Part shown: one piece after another, positions 1 through 7,920 of the stretch
How positions within the stretch are numbered: position 1 is the stretch's first letter
How the letters are laid out: each line of letters begins with the position of its first letter
Assembly (NCBI GenBank): GCA_022826245.1
Contig: JAJDVG010000053.1
Location: 48,778-112,777, forward strand
Reading direction: 5' to 3'
DNA from: Gammaproteobacteria bacterium
Lineage (GTDB): Bacteria; Pseudomonadota; Gammaproteobacteria; Steroidobacterales; Rariloculaceae
DNA length: 64,000 nucleotides
The notes under the pieces: generated by a model
Seen by the model: only the letters and a program-made list of their open reading frames with translations
Told to the model about the DNA's origin: nothing
Databases searched by the model: none
Made by a program: the position numbers and the translations under genes

Positions 1-697
1 TCAGTTGCTTCTTGCCGAGCATCCGCATGAGCCGCGTCGTCTCCTCGACGAGAATGAGTTCGCCGTGGTTGATCACGCCGATCCGGTCCGCCATCTGCTC
101 GGCTTCCTCGATGTAATGCGTCGTCAGGATGATCGTGACGCCCGAGTCGCGCAGCGCCCGCACCGTTTCCCACATGTCCTTGCGAAGCTCGACGTCGACG
201 CCGGCCGTCGGCTCGTCGAGAAACAGGATCTGCGGTTCGTGCGACAGCGCCTTGGCGATCAGGAGCCGGCGCTTCATGCCGCCGGAGAGCGTGCGGATCT
301 CGTGGTCCTTCCTGTCCCAGAGCCAGACGTCCCTGAGCACGCGCTCGAGGTGGGCGGGGTTGGCGCTCTTGCCGAACAGGCCGCGGCTGAACTTTACCGT
401 GCCCAGGACCGATTCGAACGAGTCGGTCGTCAGTTCCTGCGGTACCAGACCGATGAGCGCGCGCGCGGCGCGATAGTCCCTGACGATGTCGTGACCGTCG
501 ACGGTGACGCTGCCTTTCGTCGCGTTGACGAGCCCGCAGACGATGTTGATCAGCGTCGTCTTGCCGGCGCCGTTCGGTCCGAGCAACGACAGGATCTCGC
601 CGCGGCGAATGCGGAGGTTCACGTTCCTGAGCGCTTCGAAACCGGTGGCGTAGGTTTTCGAGACGTTCTCGATCGAAACGATGTCTGTGGGATCCAT
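1..697 (-). CDS. ABC-2 type transporter ATP-binding protein, YadG-like (C-terminus off the left edge)
   Basis: ATPase subunit of an ABC exporter of the YadG/DrrA type. The 232 visible residues carry Walker A (GPNGAGKTT, about 40-48), Q-loop Q87, signature LSGGMKRR (137-144), Walker B FLDEPTAG (159-166) and H-loop H194. The MKRR signature and the phrase TAGVD match the E. coli YadG branch as I remember it. No stop codon is reached: the frame is still open at base 1, so about 75 C-terminal residues lie outside. The ATG at 697 is directly followed by a typical ABC N-terminus. A permease partner (YadH-like) would be expected to the left. The substrate cannot be told. Confidence 0.9.
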   Translation of the reverse strand, partial: MDPTDIVSIENVSKTYATGFEALRNVNLRIRRGEILSLLGPNGAGKTTLINIVCGLVNATKGSVTVDGHDIVRDYRAARALIGLVPQELTTDSFESVLGTVKFSRGLFGKSANPAHLERVLRDVWLWDRKDHEIRTLSGGMKRRLLIAKALSHEPQILFLDEPTAGVDVELRKDMWETVRALRDSGVTIILTTHYIEEAEQMADRIGVINHGELILVEETTRLMRMLGKKQL

Positions 698-787
698 GGG
701 TACTGCAGTTTTCGGCCGGGGGCGTTCGCGCGGCGGCGTATATGGTACAGCCTGCGCAACGCCACGCATCGATGCGTCGGGCCCGGT

Positions 788-3637
788 TTACAGGATTTCG
801 CGCAGCCGCTCCTCCAGACGTTCCCTGAGCCGGTCCTCGGCTTCGTCCTCGATGCGCTGGCGCAGGTACTCCTCGAAGTCGGGACGGATCTCGGCATCGG
901 CGAGCGTGCCTCGCAGCGTCCACGGGATCGAGTCGCCGATCATCTCGCTCATTTCATCGCAGCCGCGAATCTCGATCGGTCCGGTGAGCGCCGATTCGAG
1001 GTCGTAATTGAGCTGTCCGTCGACGAGCGTGAGCCGGCCGGAGCCGGTGATGTCCATGAACGCCGTTCGTGCGAGAAGGTCGTCGCTGTGGGCGATGCCT
1101 TCGCTGACCGTGGCCGCGCCCTGGATGAGTTCGTAGTCCGTCTGCTCCGGTGCCGAGTCGTCCGGCTGCGGCCGCCGCTCTGCTGCGTTGAACGCAGCGC
1201 AGAACGCGCGGCCGAGATTGAAGCCTTCGAGCGTGCCGTCGCGCAGCGCGAAGCTCAGGCGGCCTGCGGCGCTGCGCAGGTTCTCGGTGACGGTTTCGCC
1301 GCGTCCGGTCAGATCGAGATCGAAGCTGCCCGTGCCGCTGATGGGCGATTCGCCCGCGAGTGCCGCGACGAACGGCTCGAGCTCGAGGTCGATGGCCTGA
1401 CCCGAGAGCCCGAGGCTCGGCAGCTCGCCCGTGGTGTCGACGTTGAATCCGCCCTCGAACTCGCCGCCGTAGAGCTCGGCGCGTGCCGGCGCGAGTTCGG
1501 CCCGCCCGGCGCCGAGTACGATCGGTGTCGAGACGTTCTGAAAGCTCAGGCCCGCGAGCGTCAGGTCGCCGACCTCGACGCGGCCATCGATGTCGAATTC
1601 ATCGAGGGGGCGGCGCGCCAGCCTGATGTCGCCGGCGACGCGTTCGCCGTCGTCGGCTTCCCCGGCGCGCGGCGGAAGGTAGCGGTCGGCGTCGATGCGG
1701 TCGATTGCGAACGCGAAACGGAAGGCCGGATCGCGGAAGTCGTCGACAGTGAGGTCGCCGCCGAGGCGGGTTTCGTCGAGCAGCACCTCGATGTCTTCGA
1801 ATCGCCCGCCGGCGGCGTCGATCTCGAAGCTGGCCGTGACGTTCGCGGACTGCAACGCTGCGGGGTCTGCGGTCTGCGGTATGGGCTGGTCGAAGCGGCC
1901 GAGCAGGGCGCGCGGCGAAAACGGATCGAGTTGCGCCCGGCCCTCGACCGTCGCGGGGCCCGTGACCCGCGCGGCGGTCAGCCGGCCGTTGCCGCGCAGA
2001 CCGAAGGCCTCGAGCGAGACCGGATCGAGGGTCGCGGAGTCGGTCTGCGGGTCGTAGCTGAATTCGGTGTCGATCGCGAGCGTCCCGAGCTCGTCGGCGC
2101 CGATATTCTCCGGCAGCGACGCGGCAAACGCGGTTGCGAAGGCGTCGGGAGCGAAGCGGGAGGTGGCGAGACGGCCGCGCACTGAAGTGCCATCCGTGGA
2201 AGCTGCGATTTCGATTTCCCCCGTCGCTGCGGCGCCCAGCAGTTGCGCCTCGAAGTCGCGCAACGTCAGCGTGTCCTCTGCGCGGTTCCAGTCGATGCCG
2301 CCCGTGTACGCGAGGCGCTCGAATGCGTTCGCGTCGACCGTCTCGGGCAGCGTGGCCGCGATGAGCGTGCGCACGCTCTCGGAAGTGTCGAACGCGTCGA
2401 TCGCAAGCTCGGCGCTGAGCCGGTCCCTGCCCGCGACGCTCGCGGTTCCCGCGGCCGTGAAGCCCAGCAGGTTCGCGTCGACGTTCGTGAACTCGATCTG
2501 CCGCGAGTCCAGGTCCGCGGTGAAGTCCGCGCGGGCGTCGAAGTCTCCGAGCAAATCGGGGTCGACATCCTCCGGCGGAGCAATCGCAAGCAGATCGAGA
2601 GCGGCGCCGAGCGGCACCGCGTCGACATCAACCGAGCCCGCGAGCCGAGGCGAGTCGAAGAGGGAACTTGCACCGAGTTGCCAGCGCGCTTCAACGCCTG
2701 CGACGTTCGTCACGAGCCCCTCGACGCGTAGCGCCTGCGCGTCGGGAACGAGTTCGGCTGACTGCCATTGCGCTTCGATTTCCGCCGTTCCCGAGCCCAA
2801 TGGCGGGTCGTTCACACGCCCGCTGATTTCGGACGTTCCCAGCGTGATCGTGCCTCCAGGCGCCACTTCGGCGAGATCGACACTCCCACTGCCTTGCGCG
2901 CGTTCCATGCCGCGCCCGTCGCTGAGCGTGAAGTCGAGGCTTAGCGCCCGGGCTTCCCATGCATCGGCCAGCCTCACCGTCGAGTCGGTTTCGATACCCA
3001 GCGTGAACTGCGATTCGACATCGAGAATCTCGAAACCGAGTTCGACGTCGGTGGTCCGGTCCGCGCCGATCGAGCCCGTATCGAGCGTCAGGCCGCTGAC
3101 GAGGTAGCGCACGTCGGCCACGTTCTCGCGCCAGTAGATGCGCCCGTCGCGCACGCGGATGCCGGCGATGCCGAAGCTTTGTAGTGGATCGGCCTCCGCC
3201 TCGTCCGGCGCCGGTTCGACGGCCGGAGCGACCGGGCGGCGGAGAAGGTCCTGCCAGTTGCCCCGCGAGTCGGCGTCGACGGCGAGATTGAGTTCGAGAC
3301 CTTCGAGCGTGATCGTCCCGATATCCACTTCGCGGCGCAGCAGCGGGATCAGCCTCACGCGGGCCGCGACGCGTTCGACGGTTGCGAACGCTTCGTCGCC
3401 AAAGCCCTCGGCGTTGCCGACCGTGATGCCGCCGGTCTCCACGGCAAGCCATGGAAATATCTCAAGTTCAAGCGAGTCGTCGATGGTGAAGGTTCGGCCC
3501 GTTTGCTCTTCGGCCCATTGCGTCACGTAGTCCTTGTAGTCGTTCGGATCGAAGAGCCAAACCACAAGCAGGACGGCCAATACGAGCAGTGCCGCCAGCG
3601 CGGCAAGCGCGGATGCCAGATATCGGACGATCTTCAT
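788..3637 (-). CDS. AsmA family protein, inner-membrane anchored, periplasmic
   Basis: 949-residue AsmA-like protein. An N-terminal membrane segment (about 5-29) is followed by the typical start of the family (FDPNDYKDYV...TGRTF) and a long beta-rich acidic region with repeated GxL/VxG patterns. The C-terminal AsmA_2-like part (about 780-930) ends in a charged helix rich in RLRE. Family members are inner-membrane proteins with a large periplasmic domain, implicated in lipid transport or outer-membrane assembly. The length is within the range of long AsmA paralogues. It stands alone: the next gene upstream is a toxin-antitoxin pair and the next downstream is an ABC ATPase. The paralogue type (AsmA or YhjG-like) cannot be decided from sequence alone. 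Confidence 0.88.
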   Translation of the reverse strand: MKIVRYLASALAALAALLVLAVLLVVWLFDPNDYKDYVTQWAEEQTGRTFTIDDSLELEIFPWLAVETGGITVGNAEGFGDEAFATVERVAARVRLIPLLRREVDIGTITLEGLELNLAVDADSRGNWQDLLRRPVAPAVEPAPDEAEADPLQSFGIAGIRVRDGRIYWRENVADVRYLVSGLTLDTGSIGADRTTDVELGFEILDVESQFTLGIETDSTVRLADAWEARALSLDFTLSDGRGMERAQGSGSVDLAEVAPGGTITLGTSEISGRVNDPPLGSGTAEIEAQWQSAELVPDAQALRVEGLVTNVAGVEARWQLGASSLFDSPRLAGSVDVDAVPLGAALDLLAIAPPEDVDPDLLGDFDARADFTADLDSRQIEFTNVDANLLGFTAAGTASVAGRDRLSAELAIDAFDTSESVRTLIAATLPETVDANAFERLAYTGGIDWNRAEDTLTLRDFEAQLLGAAATGEIEIAASTDGTSVRGRLATSRFAPDAFATAFAASLPENIGADELGTLAIDTEFSYDPQTDSATLDPVSLEAFGLRGNGRLTAARVTGPATVEGRAQLDPFSPRALLGRFDQPIPQTADPAALQSANVTASFEIDAAGGRFEDIEVLLDETRLGGDLTVDDFRDPAFRFAFAIDRIDADRYLPPRAGEADDGERVAGDIRLARRPLDEFDIDGRVEVGDLTLAGLSFQNVSTPIVLGAGRAELAPARAELYGGEFEGGFNVDTTGELPSLGLSGQAIDLELEPFVAALAGESPISGTGSFDLDLTGRGETVTENLRSAAGRLSFALRDGTLEGFNLGRAFCAAFNAAERRPQPDDSAPEQTDYELIQGAATVSEGIAHSDDLLARTAFMDITGSGRLTLVDGQLNYDLESALTGPIEIRGCDEMSEMIGDSIPWTLRGTLADAEIRPDFEEYLRQRIEDEAEDRLRERLEERLREIL

Positions 3638-3661
3638 CCTGGCCTCAATCGCTGCATGGCC

Positions 3662-4051
3662 CTAAATCAACTCGATGCGGGCCTCGAGCCCCGGTGTGCG
3701 AGCCAATCGCCGATCACCGGTCACAAGTACCGTGGACAGCGTCTGCGCGAGCGCCACGTAGACTGCGTCATAGGCGCTGACGTTATCGCGCAACTCCCAG
3801 ACTTGCGCCAGAAACGGCTCATGCGGATAACGTTCAAGATCGAGGTCCCGCCAGTGCGAAAGTGCCAATGTTGCGCGTTCCGGGCTCAGCTCGCCGCGAA
3901 GCACATAGCGGCGCAAGACCTGCACGATTTCGATATCGATGAGGTGCGGTACACATACCGCTTCGCGATCATCGGCCAGTCGCTCCGCGAGCCTGCTACC
4001 CGGTACGGTGTTCAACAGTAACTCGATCGCACCGGACGCATCGAGAACCAT
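3662..4051 (-). CDS. PIN-domain toxin, VapC family
   Basis: 129-residue PIN-domain ribonuclease. The acidic metal-binding residues are visible as D4, E41, D95 and D113, in the contexts MVLDAS, IDIEIV, SAYDAVYVALA and TGDRRLA, as in VapC toxins. The length is normal. Its ATG begins at the base next to the stop codon of the upstream antitoxin gene, the usual translational coupling of VapBC pairs. Family role: cleavage of tRNA or rRNA when freed from the antitoxin. The RNA target cannot be predicted. Confidence 0.93.
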   Translation of the reverse strand: MVLDASGAIELLLNTVPGSRLAERLADDREAVCVPHLIDIEIVQVLRRYVLRGELSPERATLALSHWRDLDLERYPHEPFLAQVWELRDNVSAYDAVYVALAQTLSTVLVTGDRRLARTPGLEARIELI

Positions 4052-4288
4052 CTACCGACCTCTCGCGTTGCGTTCCTCGCGAAGGATTTGCGCGGGCGAG
4101 AGATCGAGTTCCACTTCCGGTTGACCTCGAATAGTCTCGATCAGTTCCCGGCGGCTCGGCCGCGACAGGGCTCGCTCGATTTCCCGCAAGACAAACAGCG
4201 ACATCGAAACGCCCTCCAACGCCGCGCGAGCCTTGAGACGCCGGTGCAAACCATCCGGCACATTGCGAATTTGGATCATAGTGCTCAT
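4052..4288 (-). CDS. Ribbon-helix-helix antitoxin, FitA/VapB type
   Basis: 78-residue antitoxin partner of the adjacent PIN toxin. The N-terminus (MSTMIQIRNVPDGLHRRLK) is the beta-strand and first helix of a ribbon-helix-helix DNA-binding domain, and the acidic C-terminus is the expected toxin-binding tail. ATG 4288 is chosen; ATG 4279 (MIQIRNVPD) is an alternative. There is no good Shine-Dalgarno sequence. A TTGACA box lies just upstream and would place transcription start near the ATG, so the mRNA may be nearly leaderless. Such antitoxins usually repress their own promoter, and a small palindrome sits in it. Confidence 0.88.
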   Translation of the reverse strand: MSTMIQIRNVPDGLHRRLKARAALEGVSMSLFVLREIERALSRPSRRELIETIRGQPEVELDLSPAQILREERNARGR

Positions 4289-4294
4289 GTGCAA

Positions 4295-4323
4295 AGCATG
4301 AAATCATGTTCTCGACATGTCAA
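4295..4323 (-). promoter_or_regulatory. Putative sigma70 promoter of the toxin-antitoxin pair with embedded palindrome
   Basis: On the minus strand, TTGACA (4323-4318) is followed after 17 bases by CATGCT (4300-4295). The palindrome CATGAAATCATG (4297-4308) overlaps the -10 box and the spacer, which is a good place for antitoxin autorepression. CATG recurs four times nearby. The -35 match is perfect and the -10 match is weak. Confidence 0.5.
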
Positions 4324-4380
4324 TGCATTGCTTGCGATTCGGCGCCGCAAGACGCGGGATACGGCTGATGTGTGTACGCA

Positions 4381-6132
4381 TTACAGCCCCAACCCGCTGT
4401 CCCAGCACAAACGCTCCATCGTCAGGCCGTAGTCCATTCGCTCGCCGCGCCAGCCGCTACGCGCGGTCTCCGAGTCAACCGTCACGCCGTGCCGCCGGTT
4501 GTACGCAGCCAGCGGCACGTCCCCGGAATCCATCGTCGGATCTCCTGCGCTGTTTCCGCGGAAACGCCACCGGCGCCAAAGCTCGCGTCGCCCGCCGGGC
4601 GCGATCGGCCGGCCGCGGGGCGTCGTGAATTCGATCTTGCCGTCGACCTTGCGAACGCCGTAACCGCCTTCGTGGACGAGGTGATGATGGTGATGGCACA
4701 AGGTGACGAGATTGCCCAGACTCGTTTCCCCGCCGTCGGCCCAGTGCCGGATGTGATGTGCATGAGTGAATCGTGTGCGGTCGCAACCCGGGAAGCGGCA
4801 ACCGCGGTCCCGCGAGCGAAGGGCGCGCTGGATCGCCGGAGGAATGGCTCGGGTCTTGCGCCCAATGCTCAAAGGCTCGCCGTCGTCGTCCTCGACCAGG
4901 CCCACCAACGAACCGCCGCACCCTAGCCGACGTGCCGTCTCAACCGAAAGTTCCCGCCCGCTCTCGAGTTCCGCGCCGCCCTGCATGGCGCCGGAGCCGG
5001 CCGCCCGGGCGGGAGAGTCTTCCGAGCTCGCTGTTGACTCCTCCCGAAGGGCTTCCTGGGCGATGTGGACGACGACCTGGTAGCGATCCGAGCCCACTCC
5101 TGCAGCCTTTGCCCGATGAGCAAGGAACTGCTCGGCCATGTGTCTGAGCCCGTCGGCACGGCACGCGCCCGGAGAAGGCGGATCGTCGACCATTTCGGCC
5201 GAGACGGCGTCCTCGATGTGGTTGGTTTCCGCGGAAACAGGCAATTCCCTGTTTCTTGCTTCCTGTGTTTCGGCAAAAGCAGCGTACTGGTGGCCCGTGT
5301 CATCAATCATGTATACGACAGCGGACGAGTTCGGCACCCGATCCTGAGGCGATTCCGCGGAGATAGGCTGATCGTTGCCAGATGCCCCGTTGGTTTCTGC
5401 GGAAACCGCCTTGGCACCGTCAGACGCCTGGTTTGTTTCCGCGGAAACAGCCGTCGCCTGCTCGACCGGGTTCTTCGCGCCCGCCGCCGATTCGCCCATC
5501 CCCGCCGTGCCGTGTTCAGGTTCCTGCTCGGCCGCCATCGCCACCTCGATCGCCTGCGCCACCAGCGCGCCGACCTCCGGCGCCAGCCGCGCATGCATGC
5601 ACCACGATCCGTCGTCGTCGTGCCAGCAGCGCACATATCTCGACTGATGGGCGTGCTCCGCCCGGTACCGCTCCATCTCCCGTTTCACCCAACGGAACTT
5701 CCGCACCGTGCGTTCCACATGCGAGGCGGTACCGTGCAGGGCGATATTCAGCAAGGTGGCTTCGTTCTCCTCCGTGGCGACTCGGGTCATGGCTCGAACC
5801 TTCGAGTACGACACCTGCCCCTCGCGAAAGGCGTCGCCGATCTTCGGCAGCGACTCCAGCGCGCGCGCAACGCGGACCTTCTCGCGTGCCGCGCAGGCGC
5901 CGATGCCGCACTGCCAGTTCAGCCACTGGGCGCAGTTGGCGAGGCCGTGCCGAGCCCAGCCCTGGGTACGGTCGAACTCGGCGACGAGTTCGAGGAAGCG
6001 GAAGGTCGCCGCGTTGATGTGGCCGCAGACCTCGGTGATGCGGGCTTCGAGATTGTCGAGTGAGGCGTCGTCGAGCTTCGGGGTGGGGAACTCCGTCTCG
6101 TATTCCCTTGACTGCTTCATAGCGCGTTCCAT
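4381..6132 (-). CDS. HNH endonuclease with DUF222 (13E12-like) domain and repeated VSAET linker
   Basis: 583 residues. The N-terminal part (about 20-215) is DUF222/13E12-like helical sequence (ITEVCGHINAATFRFLELV, ALESLPKIGDAF, YSKVRAMTRVA). A low-complexity linker (about 225-315) follows. The C-terminal HNH domain (about 440-490) has the zinc-binding CRFPGC, the core HAHHIRHWADGG and CHHHHHLVHEGG. The family is thought to be DNA nucleases linked to mobile or selfish DNA, but targets are unknown. The linker has VSAET-type repeats at residues 229, 243, 257 (ISAES), 285 (FAET, degenerate), 299 and 310 (VSAEM), mostly spaced by 14. They are encoded by palindromic DNA, and one more copy of the palindrome lies after the HNH core in another reading frame. 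ATG 6132 is used; ATG 6120 is possible. Confidence 0.9.
   Translation of the reverse strand: MERAMKQSREYETEFPTPKLDDASLDNLEARITEVCGHINAATFRFLELVAEFDRTQGWARHGLANCAQWLNWQCGIGACAAREKVRVARALESLPKIGDAFREGQVSYSKVRAMTRVATEENEATLLNIALHGTASHVERTVRKFRWVKREMERYRAEHAHQSRYVRCWHDDDGSWCMHARLAPEVGALVAQAIEVAMAAEQEPEHGTAGMGESAAGAKNPVEQATAVSAETNQASDGAKAVSAETNGASGNDQPISAESPQDRVPNSSAVVYMIDDTGHQYAAFAETQEARNRELPVSAETNHIEDAVSAEMVDDPPSPGACRADGLRHMAEQFLAHRAKAAGVGSDRYQVVVHIAQEALREESTASSEDSPARAAGSGAMQGGAELESGRELSVETARRLGCGGSLVGLVEDDDGEPLSIGRKTRAIPPAIQRALRSRDRGCRFPGCDRTRFTHAHHIRHWADGGETSLGNLVTLCHHHHHLVHEGGYGVRKVDGKIEFTTPRGRPIAPGGRRELWRRWRFRGNSAGDPTMDSGDVPLAAYNRRHGVTVDSETARSGWRGERMDYGLTMERLCWDSGLGL
4552..4565. repeat. Perfect 14-bp palindrome GTTTCCGCGGAAAC, copy in the FRGN frame
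   Basis: A perfect self-complementary 14-mer near the 3' end of the HNH gene. Here it is read as (R)FRGN at residues 523-527. The same DNA word further upstream in the gene is read in the other frame as VSAET. The same DNA in two frames argues that DNA rather than protein is conserved. Confidence 0.85.
5192..5448. repeat. Array of GTTTCCGCGGAAAC palindromes on a 42-nt period inside the HNH gene
   Basis: Perfect copies lie at 5225-5238 and 5435-5448, a one-mismatch copy at 5393-5406 (GTTTCTGCGGAAAC), and degenerate copies at 5351-5364 (GATTCCGCGGAGAT), 5267-5280 (GTTTCGGCAAAAGC) and 5192-5205 (ATTTCGGCCGAGAC). The right ends 5448, 5406, 5364, (5322 absent), 5280 and 5238 are exactly 42 nt apart; the last copy is 33 nt further. 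The DNA between the cores is not conserved. I found no further copies elsewhere in the window by eye. Confidence 0.85.
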
Positions 6133-6144
6133 GCACTGTTTATG

Positions 6145-6181
6145 TATACAGTATAGTGCCCATATTCTCCTTTTTTGTCAA
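6145..6181 (-). promoter_or_regulatory. Putative promoter of the HNH gene
   Basis: On the minus strand, a perfect TTGACA (6181-6176) is followed by CACTAT after 17 bases or TATACT (6155-6150) after 20. An 11-bp palindrome (TATAC-A-GTATA, 6145-6155) covers the -10 region. The local sequence is clearly more AT-rich than the surroundings. Confidence 0.4.
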
Positions 6182-6425
6182 TAGTTTACATTTGGAAAAC
6201 GCGTTGCATTCCGCGCTTCGATGCCGCTGTTGTCTCGGTAGCGCGACTACGGTGTCATGCTGAATATTTCCAGAGTCGTTCTCGTGAAAAACCTTGTCAG
6301 CGGAGTTTCGGTGGAGCTCCAGTTCGCCAATCGACGCTCGACTTGACGACATGGGAATCGGGAAAGTAACAATGCAACAACTGATGCCATCTGGCGATGC
6401 GCCAACCAGGAGTTCGAGGGAGCAA

Positions 6426-6674
6426 ATGACAGTGACGACCGCCATCGGCCAGCTTGAGTCCGTGCCGGTCCGCGATGTGTGGCCGGACGAGGCACGGAAT
6501 CTTACTCCGTGGCTCGCCGACAACATCGAAGTACTTGCCGATGTGCTTGGACTGAATGATCCGGAAGTTGACGTGCACATGCGCGGCAGGTGGAGTGACC
6601 TTCGTAGCTGGGCGCTAGACGGTCTGAAGCCGCTCCGAGCCGCGATGCAAGCGCACATCGAGAAACTTCCATGA
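6426..6674 (+). pseudogene. Remnant of a DUF4268-family protein (internal deletion)
   Basis: 82 residues with a good ribosome site (GAGGGAG just before ATG 6426). Residues 6-48 (IGQLESVPVRDVWPDEARNL, then TPWLADNIEVLADVLGL) match the start of DUF4268 proteins, which begin with GKLEkVdLReVW..EA.dFTpWLAee from memory. Residues 54-82 (GRWSDLRSWALDGL...) look like the extreme C-terminus of the same family. The roughly 250 residues between, including the nuclease-like core, are missing, with the two ends joined in frame near residues 48-54. It could still be translated. DUF4268 proteins are often found near restriction and defence genes. The whole 6133-6763 stretch is AT-rich for this window, which suggests transferred DNA. 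Confidence 0.5.
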
Positions 6675-6763
6675 TCGCTGTGTTTGCGTCGGGCACCGTT
6701 CTGCAAGCACGCTTTGCGGGCGCTTTCGTGAGGCAATAGCACGAACCAATCGGGAGAACGTTG

Positions 6764-7777
6764 ATGGAATACCGCAACCTCGGACGCACCGGCGTCAAGG
6801 TCAGTCAGCTTTGTCTCGGCACGATGATGTTCGGCCGCAAGACGAGCGAGGCGGAGTCGATTCCGATCATCGAGCGCGCCCTCGACGAAGGCATCAATTT
6901 CATCGACACGGCTGACGCCTATTCGGCCGGCGAGACCGAGCGGATCGTCGGCAAGGCGCTCGCGAGCGATGGCCGGCGGGCTCGCACTGTTCTGGCGACG
7001 AAGGCCTTCTTCCCGCTGGATCGCGGCGATCCCAACGCGCGCGGCCTGAGCCGGCGGCACCTGATCCGGGCCTGCGAAGCGTCGCTCGAGCGGCTTGGCA
7101 CGGACTGGATCGACCTCTACCAACTGCACCGCTCGCAGTCCGACATCCCGATCGACGAGACACTGCGTGCGCTCGATGACCTGATCCGCTCGGGCAAGGT
7201 GCGCTACATCGGCACGAGCATGTTTCCGGGCTGGAAGATCGTCGAGTCGCTGTGGGCGTCGAAGGAGCTCGGGCTCAACCGCTTCGTCAGCGAACAGTGC
7301 ACCTATCACCTGCTCGATCGCACCGCCGAGCGCGAAGTGTTGCCGGCGGCGCAGAGCTTCGGGCTGGCCGTGCTCCCTTGGGGCCCGCTGTGCGGGGGGC
7401 TGCTCAGCGGAAAGTACGCACGCGACGATATCAGCACCGAAGGCCGCTGGCAGGGCGGCAAGGACAATTTCGGGCGACCGGTGACGCCGGCCGCGTGGGA
7501 CGTGGTCGAAGCGCACGCGGCGCATGCACGGGACAAGGGTTGCACGGCGTCACAGCTCGCGCTCGCATGGAATGCCGCTCAACCCGGCGTGACGGCGCCG
7601 ATCATCGGTCCGAGAACCATGGAACAACTCGTCGACAACCTCGGTGCCTGCGATATCCCGATCGACGCCGCAGACCGCGACCGCATCGATGCCGCAGCTC
7701 CGCCCCGGAGCGCCACATTGCGGTACTACGACGCGGCAATGGGGCTTGATCTCGGCCCCAATTTCGACCGCTGGTAA
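6764..7777 (+). CDS. Aldo/keto reductase family oxidoreductase
   Basis: 337-residue NADPH-dependent (beta/alpha)8 barrel reductase. The catalytic tetrad of the family is visible: D48 and Y53 (FIDTADAY), K80 (ATK) and H122 (YQLHR). The C-terminal cofactor-binding segment (APIIGPRTMEQLVDNL) is also typical. ATG 6764 is preceded by GGGAGA at a suitable distance; the TTG one codon earlier is less likely. It resembles the YajO/potassium-channel-beta-like branch, whose members reduce aldehydes or sugar-like carbonyls. The substrate is unknown. It is monocistronic: 143 bases of GC-rich sequence separate it from the next gene. Confidence 0.93.
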   Translation: MEYRNLGRTGVKVSQLCLGTMMFGRKTSEAESIPIIERALDEGINFIDTADAYSAGETERIVGKALASDGRRARTVLATKAFFPLDRGDPNARGLSRRHLIRACEASLERLGTDWIDLYQLHRSQSDIPIDETLRALDDLIRSGKVRYIGTSMFPGWKIVESLWASKELGLNRFVSEQCTYHLLDRTAEREVLPAAQSFGLAVLPWGPLCGGLLSGKYARDDISTEGRWQGGKDNFGRPVTPAAWDVVEAHAAHARDKGCTASQLALAWNAAQPGVTAPIIGPRTMEQLVDNLGACDIPIDAADRDRIDAAAPPRSATLRYYDAAMGLDLGPNFDRW

Positions 7778-7920
7778 TGACGCCGTCGGAGCGGCGCCCG
7801 GCCGCTTCAGGCCTTGCGCGCCGTGCCGGGTCCCGGATTGCATCCCGGGGCCGCTGCGGGCGCTGGCGCCTGTGCTAAGCTGCCGGCCGGCAATCGGGCC
7901 GGGAATGTCCGGAGTGGGGA

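Noticed and set aside
5..2185. 726-codon open frame on the plus strand, antisense to the ABC ATPase and AsmA genes
   Set aside because: Arg/Val/Ala/Glu-rich with no motif; both minus-strand genes under it have clear domains. Typical antisense opening in high-GC DNA.
5192..5448. CRISPR-like array
   Set aside because: Repeats are only 14 bp, palindromic, degenerate and lie inside a coding frame; the 28-bp gaps are coding, and no cas genes are near.
6140..7525. 461-codon minus-strand frame and its tail MGTILYT after AAGGAG, a possible leader peptide
   Set aside because: Most of it is antisense to the aldo/keto reductase. The short peptide would begin upstream of the expected transcription start of the HNH gene, so a leader is unlikely.
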